In this document: positions 7,573 to 15,945 of the stretch, piece after piece | Layout of the letters: each line of letters starts with the position of its first letter | How positions within the stretch are numbered: position 1 is the stretch's first letter | Source: Pseudomonadota bacterium | Lineage (GTDB): Bacteria; Pseudomonadota; Alphaproteobacteria; Rhizobiales; Beijerinckiaceae | DNA: 35,300 nucleotides | Assembly: GCA_021804825.1 (NCBI GenBank) | Contig: JAJZGX010000020.1 | Location: 1-35,300, forward strand | Direction: 5' to 3' | Made by a program: the position numbers and the translations under genes | The notes under the pieces: generated by a model | Database searches by the model: none | What the model was told of the DNA's origin: nothing | What the model saw: only the letters and a program-made list of their open reading frames with translations

Positions 7573-7637
7573 GAAAGCCCCGCCATTCAGTTTCGAGCCA
7601 TTACGGCCTTGTCTCACCCATTCGCCCTTTACAGGCA

Positions 7638-7665
7638 TTGCCGCAATTTTGGCAACCCGTATAAG
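7638..7665 (+). promoter_or_regulatory. Possible promoter of kdsB-pheA-trpF
   Basis: TTGCCG (7638-7643) and TATAAG (7660-7665) are 16 bases apart and 38 bases before the kdsB ATG. The -10 element matches five of six consensus bases. A short inverted repeat (TTGCC/GGCAA) overlaps the spacer. Confidence 0.35.
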
Positions 7666-7702
7666 GGAACAATCCTGCTACCTTTTGACGCCGTGAGCAA
7701 AC

Positions 7703-8455
7703 ATGTCCCGCATCGCCATTCTCATTCCTGCACGCATGACAGCATCGCGGCTGCCCGGCAAGCCTCTCGCTGACATCCATGGCGCCCCGATGATCGTGCA
7801 TGTCTGGCGGCGCGCCAGGGAAGCAGAACTGGGGCCGGTGCTGGTGGCCGCCGATGATCCGAGGATTGTCGCGGCTATCGAAGCTGAGGGCGGTGAAGCT
7901 TTCATGTCGCAGCGCGATCATGCTTCGGGCTCGGATCGAATTGCCGAAGCGCTGGAATCTTTTGACGCGCAAGGCAATTTTGATGTGATCATCAATGTTC
8001 AGGGCGATTTGCCGACCCTTGACCCCGTGGCCTTGCGCAGCGCCGTTGTGCCGCTGGCCGATCCCGGCGTGGATATTGCGACGCTTTGTGCGCAGATCAC
8101 CCGCCCCGAGGAACGCGATGATCCCAATGTGGTGAAAGTGGTGGGAAGCATTTTGGAGCCGCGGCGGTTGCGGGCGCTGTATTTCACACGCGCCACAGCG
8201 CCATGGGGCGAGGGCCCGCTCTATCATCATATCGGGCTTTATGCCTATCGGCGGGCGGCCCTGCGGCGCTTCATCGCCTTGCCGCCTTCCGTGCTTGAGA
8301 AACGCGAGAAACTGGAGCAGTTGCGTGCGCTTGAAGCTGGCATGCGGATCGACGCCATGGTTGTCGAGGGCGTGCCTTTGGGGGTAGACACGCCCCATGA
8401 CCTCGAACGGGCACGCACATTGCTCGCGCCGCTTTCTGGAAAGATCAACCAATGA
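7703..8455 (+). CDS. kdsB: 3-deoxy-manno-octulosonate cytidylyltransferase
   Basis: Activates Kdo with CTP to CMP-Kdo in the cytoplasm, supplying the inner core sugar of lipopolysaccharide. The 250-residue protein has the nucleotide-binding N-terminus [26 protein letters not shown] (73-80), NVQGDLP with the metal-binding Asp102, and [16 protein letters not shown]. The expected alphaproteobacterial length is matched. The gene overlaps pheA by four bases (ATGA at 8452-8455), so the two are translationally coupled. It is divergent from the membrane cytochrome c gene. It implies a Gram-negative host with Kdo-containing LPS. Confidence 0.95.
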   Translation: MSRIAILIPARMTASRLPGKPLADIHGAPMIVHVWRRAREAELGPVLVAADDPRIVAAIEAEGGEAFMSQRDHASGSDRIAEALESFDAQGNFDVIINVQGDLPTLDPVALRSAVVPLADPGVDIATLCAQITRPEERDDPNVVKVVGSILEPRRLRALYFTRATAPWGEGPLYHHIGLYAYRRAALRRFIALPPSVLEKREKLEQLRALEAGMRIDAMVVEGVPLGVDTPHDLERARTLLAPLSGKINQ

Positions 8456-9285
8456 GCATGAAAATCGCCTATCAGGGCGAGCCGGGTGCCAATTCCCATA
8501 TAGCCTGCATGGAAGCCTGCCCCGATTATGAGCCTTTGCCCTGCGCAACCTTTGAGGATGCGCTGGCCGCCATCGCTGATGGCTCGGCGGCGCTGGGCAT
8601 GATTCCCATCGAAAATTCGCTGGCGGGACGCGTCGCCGATATCCACCATCTGATCCCGCAGACCGAACTGCACATCATTGGCGAGTATTTTTTGCCGATC
8701 CATTTTCAATTGCTGGCAATCAAGGGTACGCGCATCGAGGATTTGAAAACCGTCCACAGCCACATTCATGCGCTGGGCCAGTGCCGGAACATCATTCGTC
8801 GCCTTGGGCTGGTGGCGCATGTCGCCAGTGATACGGCGGGATCGGCACGCGAGGTGCGTGATTCGGGTGACCGGAGCCGCGCCTCGTTGGCGACCAGCCT
8901 TGCTGGCGACATTTACGGGTTGGAGGTGCTGGCCGAAAATGTCGAAGATGCTGCCCATAACACCACGCGCTTCGTGATCCTGTCGAAAACGCCGCGCATT
9001 GCCGAGCGTGGCAGCGGCATGGTGCTGACCACTTTCCTGTTTCGCGTGCGCAATGTGCCCGCCGCGCTTTACAAGGCGCTGGGCGGCTTTGCCACCAATG
9101 GCGTCAACATGACCAAGCTCGAAAGCTACATGGTCAATGGCGAATTCACGGCCACGCAGTTTCTTGCCGATGTCGAGGGCCATCCCGACGATCCGGCCGT
9201 GGCGCGGGCTTTGGAGGAATTGAGCTTCTTTTGTGCCGAATTGCGAATGCTCGGCACTTATCCCGTTGCGGCCTGGCGGGCTTGA
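8452..9285 (+). CDS. pheA: Prephenate dehydratase
   Basis: Converts prephenate to phenylpyruvate, the committed step to phenylalanine. The 277-residue protein has the dehydratase domain (about 1-185), with [10 protein letters not shown] in the substrate-binding region and the NTTRF motif (Thr172, Arg173). A C-terminal ACT domain (about 190-268) contains [15 protein letters not shown] and would bind phenylalanine for feedback inhibition. No chorismate mutase domain is fused. The start ATG overlaps the kdsB stop as ATGA; a second ATG two codons on is possible. The stop overlaps the proposed trpF start. Confidence 0.95.
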   Translation: MSMKIAYQGEPGANSHIACMEACPDYEPLPCATFEDALAAIADGSAALGMIPIENSLAGRVADIHHLIPQTELHIIGEYFLPIHFQLLAIKGTRIEDLKTVHSHIHALGQCRNIIRRLGLVAHVASDTAGSAREVRDSGDRSRASLATSLAGDIYGLEVLAENVEDAAHNTTRFVILSKTPRIAERGSGMVLTTFLFRVRNVPAALYKALGGFATNGVNMTKLESYMVNGEFTATQFLADVEGHPDDPAVARALEELSFFCAELRMLGTYPVAAWRA

Positions 9286-9929
9286 GAACGCAGGTGAAAA
9301 TCTGCGGCCTGAAAACGCCGCAAGCGCTGGAAGCCTCCATTGCTGCGGGGGCTGACATGGCGGGCTTTGTGTTTTTTGCACCAAGCCCGCGCGATGTCGC
9401 GCTGGCGATGGCGGCAGCGCTGGGGCAGCAAGCGGCCGGACGCATCGCCAAGGTGGCGCTGCTGGTGGACGCCGCCGACGACGCCATCGGCGCGGTAGTC
9501 GCCGCGCTGAAGCCGGATTTTCTGCAACTGCATGGCGATGAGTCGCCGCTGCGGGTCGCGGAAATCCGCCGCCGCATGGGAGTGAAGGTGATCAAGGCCA
9601 TCAAGATCGCCGCGCGTGCCGACCTCGCGGCCGCCCGCAATTATTCACATGCCGATATGCTGCTGCTCGATGCCAAGCCCCCCAGAGGGGCGGTGCTGCC
9701 CGGTGGTAATGGCCTCACCTTCGACTGGTCGATTCTGGCCGGCAACGTCCTCGACCGGCCCTGGCTGCTGTCCGGCGGGCTTCATCCCGGCAATGTCGCC
9801 GAAGCGCTGCATGTGACGCAGGCGCGCGGCGTTGACGTGTCATCGGGCGTCGAATCTTCGCCCGGCATCAAAGACCTCGCGAAAATCAGTGCCTTCGTGC
9901 AAGCCGCGCGCGGCATGGGCGCTGCATAA
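9282..9929 (+). CDS. trpF: Phosphoribosylanthranilate isomerase
   Basis: Catalyses the Amadori rearrangement of N-(5-phosphoribosyl)anthranilate to CdRP in tryptophan synthesis. The N-terminal strand carries the catalytic cysteine in VKICGLKT. FLQLHGDE, the aspartate-containing LLDAKPPRGAVLPGGNGLTFDW and the phosphate loop residues in LSGGLHPGNV and GVDVSSGVE follow the TrpF barrel. Length is about 215 residues, which is normal. The start is not an ATG: a TTG at 9282 overlaps the pheA stop (TTGA), and a GTG at 9294 directly before KICGLK is the alternative. Coupling to pheA is odd because alphaproteobacterial trpF often lies next to trpB and trpA. A third aromatic-pathway gene, aroE, is nearby. 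Confidence 0.92.
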   Translation: MRTQVKICGLKTPQALEASIAAGADMAGFVFFAPSPRDVALAMAAALGQQAAGRIAKVALLVDAADDAIGAVVAALKPDFLQLHGDESPLRVAEIRRRMGVKVIKAIKIAARADLAAARNYSHADMLLLDAKPPRGAVLPGGNGLTFDWSILAGNVLDRPWLLSGGLHPGNVAEALHVTQARGVDVSSGVESSPGIKDLAKISAFVQAARGMGAA

Positions 9930-10320
9930 TTTTGCCATTGAAAGCCCTGCAAGGCTCATTTCTCGCAACCGTTAGGTGCGGCGAACCACGATTTTGTGGG
10001 CTCGGCAGCGGCTGCGGCTGGAAAAAATGCGTTCACGATCACGTTATTTCGCATTGATTAACATGGTGATCACGACAATTTGCACAAACGCAAAATTCTG
10101 CGAAAGTTTCATAACGTCTTGATTTTACAATATTTATTATCATGTTATGCCGAATCATTTCAGTTTGATGTCTGATATGTGAAAATTTCAAGGTCATTTG
10201 CTATGACAAATACGCATGACTGGTGTTGCTGTCCGGCCCTAGCGCAGGCCGACAACCGCGCTTAGGTTCTGTCCATCGCAGCCAAGAACACTTGAGCCGC
10301 TTCTAAGATGGAGATTAATC
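9930..10320 (+). promoter_or_regulatory. Long AT-rich leader of the small secreted protein gene
   Basis: This 391-base stretch holds no convincing gene. It has an AT-rich island at about 10050-10215, in contrast to GC-rich flanks, with short symmetrical elements: the palindrome GTGATCAC near 10065-10073 and TTTGC/GCAAA at about 10079-10094. Close to the gene, CTAGCGC (10239-10245) and GCGCTTAG (10258-10265) can pair with one bulge, and CGGCC/GGCCG around 10235-10251 gives an alternative fold. A GGAG about eight bases before the ATG at 10321 is the ribosome site. Exact promoter elements cannot be picked with confidence. Confidence 0.45.
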
Positions 10321-10569
10321 ATGGTAAAGACTTTTTCACTCGCCGCCGCTGCTGTTGCAGTGGCTCTTGCGTCTTCGTCAGCTTTCGCGAAGGGCACCTT
10401 CAATCATGATGGTGTCTATAACGTTCCTGGGACGCAGACTGTGGCTCCTTATAGCCAGGAAGTTGCTACGCACGCCAATTCTCTGGGGCGCTATGTTGCA
10501 GTTTATTACAACACCCAGAATACGCCTGCCTACAATCATGCCGATGAAGGTTCAGGCCGGGGCAACTGA
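10321..10569 (+). CDS. Small secreted protein of unknown function
   Basis: An 82-residue protein that I do not recognise. Residues 1-23 are a clear Sec signal peptide (MVKTFSLAAAAVAVALASSS then AFA), with cleavage expected after AFA. The mature part, about 59 residues, starts KGTFNHDGVYNVPGTQT, is rich in Asn, Tyr, Gly and Thr, has no cysteine, and ends GSGRGN. It is likely periplasmic or exported. The start has GGAG at about eight bases. The gene stands alone behind a long AT-rich leader and is followed by an intrinsic terminator, so it is a monocistronic unit. Codons in the signal region use more GCT and GTT than neighbouring genes, which could reflect high expression; this is only an impression. 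No function is proposed. Confidence 0.8.
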   Translation: MVKTFSLAAAAVAVALASSSAFAKGTFNHDGVYNVPGTQTVAPYSQEVATHANSLGRYVAVYYNTQNTPAYNHADEGSGRGN

Positions 10570-10616
10570 TCGGTTGCATGGACGTCGGTTTGACGTCAAT
10601 TTGACCGCATGAGTCT

Positions 10617-10660
10617 GGCGCAGCTCGGAGGTTCGCCCTTCGGCTGCGCCCTATTTATTT
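10617..10660 (+). terminator. Intrinsic terminator after the secreted protein gene
   Basis: GGCGCAGC (10617-10624) pairs with GCTGCGCC (10643-10650). The stem can be extended inward by CG/CG and AGG/CCT with bulges, and is followed by the T-rich tail CTATTTATTT. It begins 47 bases after the stop codon at 10569, and stops read-through into the peptide transporter operon. Confidence 0.75.
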
Positions 10661-10748
10661 GTAGCGGCGCACGGATGTTCGCCAGCCAAACTTGACGCTT
10701 TGCGTCCTGCAATGATGAATTCACGAAGCGCAAATCCTGCGTGCCTGG

Positions 10749-11696
10749 ATGCAGGACATGATCCGCCTGATTGTGCATCGGTTGCTGGTGTCGATTCCGC
10801 TGTTGCTGGCGGTGACGCTGCTGACCTACGTGCTGGACAGTTTTGCGCCGGGCGATGTCGCGGCAACTTTGCCGCAAGGGCAGACCAGCCTCAAGGCCTA
10901 TATGGCCCTGCGCCACAAGCTTGGGCTCGATCAGCCGGTAATGCAGCAATATGGTCACTGGCTCATGCGCGCCCTGCATGGTGACCTCGGGACATCGTAT
11001 TTTTCAGGCGAAAGGGTCGTCAACCTGCTGAATCAGCGAATTGGCGTAACCTTGTCGGTTGTCGCCGGTGTGTTGATCGTCTGCGTCAGCGCCGGGCTGT
11101 TGCTCGGCGCGCTGAGTGCGTTGCGCGGGGGGCTCGTCGGGCGCATCATCGATGTTCTGTCGATCGCTGGTTTGGCGTTTCCCTCATTCTGGGTGGCGTT
11201 GATTCTCATCGAGATTTTTGCCGTCAAGCTCGAATGGCTGCCAGCCATCGGCTACACCAGCTTTTTTGCAAGCCCGCGCCTCTGGCTGATGAGCCTCGTT
11301 CTGCCGGTTTTTGCGGTGGCGCTGCATTCGATCACCAGCATTGCCAAGCAAACGCGTGATTCCATGGGCGAAATCATGGGTCGTGATTTTATTCGGGCTT
11401 TGCGGGCGAGCGGTCTGTCCGAGACCAGCGTCATCTGGAAGCACGGCTTGCGCAATGCGGCCTTGCCGGTGGTGACGGTGATTGGGCTGGTGATGATCAG
11501 CGCGCTTGGCTCCACCGTGTTCGTCGAGCGGATTTTCGTGCTGCCCGGCCTTGGCAGCCTCGCCGTCGAGGCCGCCACCAACAGCGACATTGCGCTGCTG
11601 CAAGGCGCAACGCTTTATTTCACGCTGATTGTCATCGCGATCAATCTGGCGGTTGACGTGAGCTATGGCTGGCTTAACCCCAAGGTGAGGACATGA
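10749..11696 (+). CDS. Peptide-type ABC transporter permease (DppB/OppB family)
   Basis: A 315-residue inner-membrane permease with six membrane segments. The N-terminal signature of the family is present (RLIVHRLLVSIPLLLAVTLL, then APGDVAA), as are the Leu-Gly-Leu-Asp-Gln element (HKLGLDQPVMQQYG) and the cytoplasmic EAA loop that contacts the ATPases (DFIRALRASGLSETSVIWKH). It forms a heterodimer with the permease half of the next protein. The start may be 10749 or the ATG at 10758, three codons later. The stop overlaps the next start by ATGA (11693-11696). This is the first gene of a five-gene operon. Substrate could be peptides, glutathione-like compounds, nickel complexes or opines. Confidence 0.92.
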   Translation: MQDMIRLIVHRLLVSIPLLLAVTLLTYVLDSFAPGDVAATLPQGQTSLKAYMALRHKLGLDQPVMQQYGHWLMRALHGDLGTSYFSGERVVNLLNQRIGVTLSVVAGVLIVCVSAGLLLGALSALRGGLVGRIIDVLSIAGLAFPSFWVALILIEIFAVKLEWLPAIGYTSFFASPRLWLMSLVLPVFAVALHSITSIAKQTRDSMGEIMGRDFIRALRASGLSETSVIWKHGLRNAALPVVTVIGLVMISALGSTVFVERIFVLPGLGSLAVEAATNSDIALLQGATLYFTLIVIAINLAVDVSYGWLNPKVRT

Positions 11697-13483
11697 GCCC
11701 GCAAGCTGGATCTGCCAGCGCAGCGGCGCCGTCTGCCGCCCCGGTCTCGCTGCTGCGGCGCCTGCTGGCGCGCCCGCTCGCGGTGCTGGCGCTGTCATGG
11801 CTTGGCCTCGTCCTTGTCGCTTCGTTGCTGGCGCCATGGATAGCGCCTTATGACCCGCTCGATCAGGACCTGCTCAACATGCGGCAGGGGCCGACGCTGG
11901 CGCATTGGCTTGGCACCGATGCTTTGGGGCGGGATCTGCTGAGCCGCCTGCTTTACGGCGGCCTGCCGGCCTTGACGGGCATTGTCGAAGCTTTGGTTGT
12001 GGCCGGTCTGCTGGGCGTCGGCATTGGCGTCACTGCCGGATTTTACCGCGGCCGTTATGATCGCTTCATTGTGCAAGCGGTTGATCTGGTTATGTCACTG
12101 CCCGCCATCGTCGTTCTTTTGTCCATCCTGTCGATTTTTCACAACAGCATGTTTGCGGCGATGATCAGCGTTGGCTTGCTCGGTTCGGCCGGCATTATCC
12201 GCGTGGTGCGCAGCGCCACCCTAGCTGTCGGCAGCGAGCTTTACATCGAAGCGGCGCGCATTGCGGGGCTCAGCGATTTTGCCATTATCACACGCCATGT
12301 CATCGCTAGGATAGCGGGCACCATCATCGTGCAATTGTCGCTGTTTGCGGCGGTTGTCGTGCTGATTCAGACCGGCATCAGCTTTCTCGGGTTGGGCGTG
12401 CCACCACCGGCCCCGAGTTGGGGCGGCATGATCTTCGATGCGGCCAGCGTGTTGAACAATGACGCCTTCATGCTCGTGCCGCCGGGGGTGACCGTCGCCT
12501 TGAGTGTGCTCGCTTTTGCGCTGATCGGGGATGGCTTGCGTGATGGGCTGGCCGAGCGTTGGATGCAGCGCGGCGGTGCGGGCGTGACAACGCCAAACAG
12601 GGCAAGCGCGCCGCCGCCCGCGCCGATGCTAGCGCCGAACCCTGAGGCCGTGCTGAGCCTGCGCGGCTTGGTGATCCACGCGCAAGGGCGAAGCCAACCG
12701 CTTGTCGATGGGTTGGATTTCGATCTCATGGCTGGTGAGACACTTGGAATTGTTGGCGAATCAGGTTCTGGCAAGACGCTTTCGGTGCTTTCGACCATCG
12801 GCTTGCTGCCTTCCGGCACCGTGGTTTCGGCCGGTGAGATGCTGGTCAATGGCGGGCGCCATGATCTCAGCGATCCGCGTCGCTTGCAGGGGTTGCGCGG
12901 CACCGTGCTCGGCATGATTTTCCAAGAGCCGATGGCAGCACTTGATCCGTGTTTCACCATTGGCACGCATCTGACCGAAGTGTTGCGGGCGCGGGGCGGG
13001 CTTTCGCGTCGCGCCGCCAAAGTCCGCGCCACCGAACTGCTGCGCGAGGTGAAGATCAACGATCCTGAAGATGTGGCGCGGCGCTATCCGCACCAGATTT
13101 CCGGGGGCATGGCGCAACGCGTCGGCATTGCCCGGGCGCTGGCTTTGCGCCCGAAAATTCTGATCGCCGATGAGCCGACAACGGCGCTGGATGTAACCGT
13201 GCAGGCCGAAATCCTTGACCTGATGCGGGCTTTGGCAACGTCCAACAATATGGCCATGCTGCTGGTGACGCATGACTGGGGCGTCGTTGCCGATATTTGC
13301 GACCGGGCTTTGGTGCTCTATCGGGGCAAGCTTGTCGAAACCGCGCCGGTGGCCGAGATTTTCAGCGCGCCGCAGCATCCTTATACGGCGGCGCTGCTGC
13401 GGGCGAACCCGCATAATGCTGTGCCGGGCGCGGAATTGCCGACGGTCGCGGATGTGTGGCAACAGCAGGCTTTGATCCCATGA
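11693..13483 (+). CDS. Fused permease-ATPase of a peptide-type ABC transporter (DppC-DppD)
   Basis: A 596-residue fusion. Residues about 20-290 are a DppC-type permease: the N-terminal hydrophobic helix, WIAPYDPLDQDL, GTDALGRDLLSRLLYG, and the EAA loop EAARIAGLSDFAIITRHV. A Pro/Ala linker (about 300-318) leads to a DppD-type ATPase, with Walker A GESGSGKT, Q-loop FQEPMAALDP, signature SGGMAQR, Walker B ILIADEPTTALD and a switch His in LVTHDWG. The C-terminal PQHPYTAALL region is the usual oligopeptide-transporter extension. All catalytic residues look intact. Such fusions are known in Alphaproteobacteria, so this is not a sequencing artefact. It overlaps both neighbours by ATGA, which implies strict coupling. 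Confidence 0.93.
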   Translation: MSPQAGSASAAAPSAAPVSLLRRLLARPLAVLALSWLGLVLVASLLAPWIAPYDPLDQDLLNMRQGPTLAHWLGTDALGRDLLSRLLYGGLPALTGIVEALVVAGLLGVGIGVTAGFYRGRYDRFIVQAVDLVMSLPAIVVLLSILSIFHNSMFAAMISVGLLGSAGIIRVVRSATLAVGSELYIEAARIAGLSDFAIITRHVIARIAGTIIVQLSLFAAVVVLIQTGISFLGLGVPPPAPSWGGMIFDAASVLNNDAFMLVPPGVTVALSVLAFALIGDGLRDGLAERWMQRGGAGVTTPNRASAPPPAPMLAPNPEAVLSLRGLVIHAQGRSQPLVDGLDFDLMAGETLGIVGESGSGKTLSVLSTIGLLPSGTVVSAGEMLVNGGRHDLSDPRRLQGLRGTVLGMIFQEPMAALDPCFTIGTHLTEVLRARGGLSRRAAKVRATELLREVKINDPEDVARRYPHQISGGMAQRVGIARALALRPKILIADEPTTALDVTVQAEILDLMRALATSNNMAMLLVTHDWGVVADICDRALVLYRGKLVETAPVAEIFSAPQHPYTAALLRANPHNAVPGAELPTVADVWQQQALIP

Positions 13484-14325
13484 ATGATGTCGCGCCCCTG
13501 CTCATGGTGAAAGACCTCGGTGTCACCTACCATCTCAAGGGTGGGCGGCGGTTTGAGGCGCTGAAGGGGGTCAACTTGAGTGTGGCACCGGGCGAAACCG
13601 TTGGTTTGGTTGGCGAATCTGGCTCCGGCAAGACCACCATCGGGCGCGTTATCCTTGGCCAGACGATGGCGCAGACGGGCAGCATCATCTTTAACGGGGA
13701 CGACATCACGCACGCCAGTCGCGCGCGGCGTCGTGCCCTCGGGCGTGATATTCAGGTGGTTTTTCAGGACCCATACGGTTCGCTCAACCCGGTGCGCAGC
13801 ATCGGCCAGACCTTGGCGGAACCGCTGATCGGCGAAGCCGGACTGACCAGAACGGCCATTGCGACGCGAGTCGCCGATATTTTACAAAAAGTCGGGATGC
13901 CGGCCGATACGGCCAGCCGCTATCCGGCGCAATTTTCCGGAGGGCAACGCCAGCGCATCGCCATTGCGCGCGCCGTCATCGCGCGGCCCAAGCTGATTAT
14001 TTGCGATGAACCGGTGAGCGCGCTGGATTTGTCGGTGCAGGCGCAGGTTCTCAACCTGCTCAATCAGTTGCAGCGTGAAATGGGGCTCAGCCTGCTGTTC
14101 ATTTCGCATGATCTCACCGTCGTGCGCCATGTCTCGCGCCGCACCATCGTGCTTTATCGCGGTGAAATCGTCGAGGAAGGCGCCACTGAAAGCCTGCATG
14201 AAAACCCGCAGCATCCCTATACCAAGGCGCTGCTGGCCGCAGCACCGATTCCCGACCCCGCCCGCCAGCGTGCGCGACGAGAACAAAGGCATGCGCCAGA
14301 CTTGACTCCGGCTCAAGATCGTTGA
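13480..14325 (+). CDS. Peptide-type ABC transporter ATPase (DppF/OppF family)
   Basis: A 281-residue ATPase that pairs with the ATPase half of the preceding fusion to drive import. It has Walker A GESGSGKTT, Q-loop FQDPYGSLNP, signature SGGQRQR, Walker B LIICDEPVSALD and switch His in FISHDLTV. The C-terminal QHPYTKALLAA motif marks the oligopeptide subfamily. The ATG at 13480 overlaps the upstream stop as ATGA; an in-frame start 24 bases earlier is less likely. The 60-base gap to the binding-protein gene holds AT-rich sequence and no clear terminator. Confidence 0.93.
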   Translation: MNDVAPLLMVKDLGVTYHLKGGRRFEALKGVNLSVAPGETVGLVGESGSGKTTIGRVILGQTMAQTGSIIFNGDDITHASRARRRALGRDIQVVFQDPYGSLNPVRSIGQTLAEPLIGEAGLTRTAIATRVADILQKVGMPADTASRYPAQFSGGQRQRIAIARAVIARPKLIICDEPVSALDLSVQAQVLNLLNQLQREMGLSLLFISHDLTVVRHVSRRTIVLYRGEIVEEGATESLHENPQHPYTKALLAAAPIPDPARQRARREQRHAPDLTPAQDR

Positions 14326-14385
14326 TGATAGTTACCAATAATAACAGTTTGTCGATAATGGCATCCATCCCAGGGAGAGATCACG

Positions 14386-15921
14386 ATGAAAAAGCTTCTC
14401 GCGGCCACGGCCAGCGTCAGCAGCGCCGCCGCCATCGCCAGTGCGGCCTGTGCGCCCGCCCATGCGGCTGCCAAACCGGTGCTGACCATCGGCACGTCAT
14501 TTGCGCCGCTGGGCCTTGATCCTTCGATCAGCGGCAATGGCCGGGCCGGCACCATGCTGATGCCAGCTTACGAACCGCTGGTGCGCACGCGGCCCGATGG
14601 CACATTCGTGCCCGCCCTCGCGACCAAATGGGAGGTGTCACCGGATTTCAAATCGGTCACTTTCACGCTGCGTGATAATGCCAAATTCAGCGATGGCACG
14701 CCGGTCACCGCCGATGCCGTGAAAAACTCGATCAATTACTGGGTGCACAAGAAAGGCCCGTTTTCGGTCAATCTCGCCAGCCTGAGCTCGATTGATGTCC
14801 TCAGCCCGACCAAGGTGAAGCTGAACTTTTCAACCGGCAATCCTGATGTGCTGTATAATTTCAACACCTATTGGCTGGCAGGCGATATTATCGGCCCCGC
14901 AGCGCTCAAAAACGTCGGCAGCCTGCGCAGCATGACCGATGGGGCCGGTGCCTATGTGCTTGACCCGGCGCAGACCGTGAGCGGCAAGAGCTACACCTAT
15001 GTGCCCAACAAATATTACTATGATCAGGCGGCGGTTCGCTTCAGCAAGATCGTCATCGATGTCATTCCCGATTCAAACGCCGCCATAGCGGCGATGAAGG
15101 CCGGGCAGGTGCAGTTTCTGGTCAGCGACGCGCTCACCGCCAATGCCAACCATAGCGGCCTGCCGAAAAACCTGCGGATCATCGCCGATCCGGTGCAATG
15201 GGTAGGCATGTTCATTCTTGACCGCGACGGTGTCATCAACCCGGCGCTGAAACATATCCGTGTGCGTCAGGCGCTGAATTACGGCATTGATCGCAAACTG
15301 GTCAGCAAGGCTTTGCTCGGCGCCTATGCGCTGCCGACCGATCAAATCCAGGGCAAGGGCTTTATGGGCCATGACGATGCGCTGGAGGCGCGTTATCCCT
15401 ATGACCCCGCCAAGGCCAAGGCATTGCTGAAAGCAGCGGGCTATCCCAATGGCATCCCGCTGACGATTTCCTATTCGCACGACACATTCAATGCCACGCT
15501 GGCGCAGGCGTTTGCTGGCCAATATCAAAAAATCGGCGTGAAGGTGACGATCGACGAGAAGCAGAATTTTGGTGCGCTGATTGGCCCGCTGATCCAGAAG
15601 AAGCTGTCGGCGATCATTTTCACCTCCAATTCCGATTCGCCCAATATCGCCAAATTTCAGACGCTCATGCCCAATGGCAGCCTGAATCCGTTCCATTCCA
15701 CTGACCCAGAGCTGGAAAAGCTGCTGGCGGCGGCGTCGGCTTTGCCGTCGGACAAGGCCGCTTCCGCCTGGCAGAAGGTCTATGCGCGGGTTGTCGAACT
15801 TGGCTGGTTCGTGCCACTGGCGGCGACCGATGTGGTCTATTTTGTCTCAGACAAGATTGTCGCGCACAAGCCGCGCCATGAGGTGGTGATTGACCTGATG
15901 GACTTGAAGCCCGCAAAATAG
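14386..15921 (+). CDS. Peptide-type ABC transporter substrate-binding protein (SBP family 5)
   Basis: A 511-residue periplasmic binding protein. Residues 1-27 are a Sec signal peptide ending PAHA, and there is no lipobox. The mature protein has the family-5 pattern: a short N-terminal strand, YEPLVRTRPDGTFVPALATKWEVSPD (a core family motif), FSDGTPVTADAVKNSINYW, and RVRQALNYGIDRKLV. It captures the substrate and delivers it to the permeases encoded upstream. The ATG is preceded by AGGGAGAG. The cavity-lining residues do not let me assign the ligand. The last 20 residues return to the first lobe, as usual. It sits third from last in function but before the esterase in order, suggesting the esterase acts on the imported compound. 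Confidence 0.92.
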   Translation: MKKLLAATASVSSAAAIASAACAPAHAAAKPVLTIGTSFAPLGLDPSISGNGRAGTMLMPAYEPLVRTRPDGTFVPALATKWEVSPDFKSVTFTLRDNAKFSDGTPVTADAVKNSINYWVHKKGPFSVNLASLSSIDVLSPTKVKLNFSTGNPDVLYNFNTYWLAGDIIGPAALKNVGSLRSMTDGAGAYVLDPAQTVSGKSYTYVPNKYYYDQAAVRFSKIVIDVIPDSNAAIAAMKAGQVQFLVSDALTANANHSGLPKNLRIIADPVQWVGMFILDRDGVINPALKHIRVRQALNYGIDRKLVSKALLGAYALPTDQIQGKGFMGHDDALEARYPYDPAKAKALLKAAGYPNGIPLTISYSHDTFNATLAQAFAGQYQKIGVKVTIDEKQNFGALIGPLIQKKLSAIIFTSNSDSPNIAKFQTLMPNGSLNPFHSTDPELEKLLAAASALPSDKAASAWQKVYARVVELGWFVPLAATDVVYFVSDKIVAHKPRHEVVIDLMDLKPAK

Positions 15922-15945
15922 GTCGTTTCTCGGAGAGGTGTTGCC

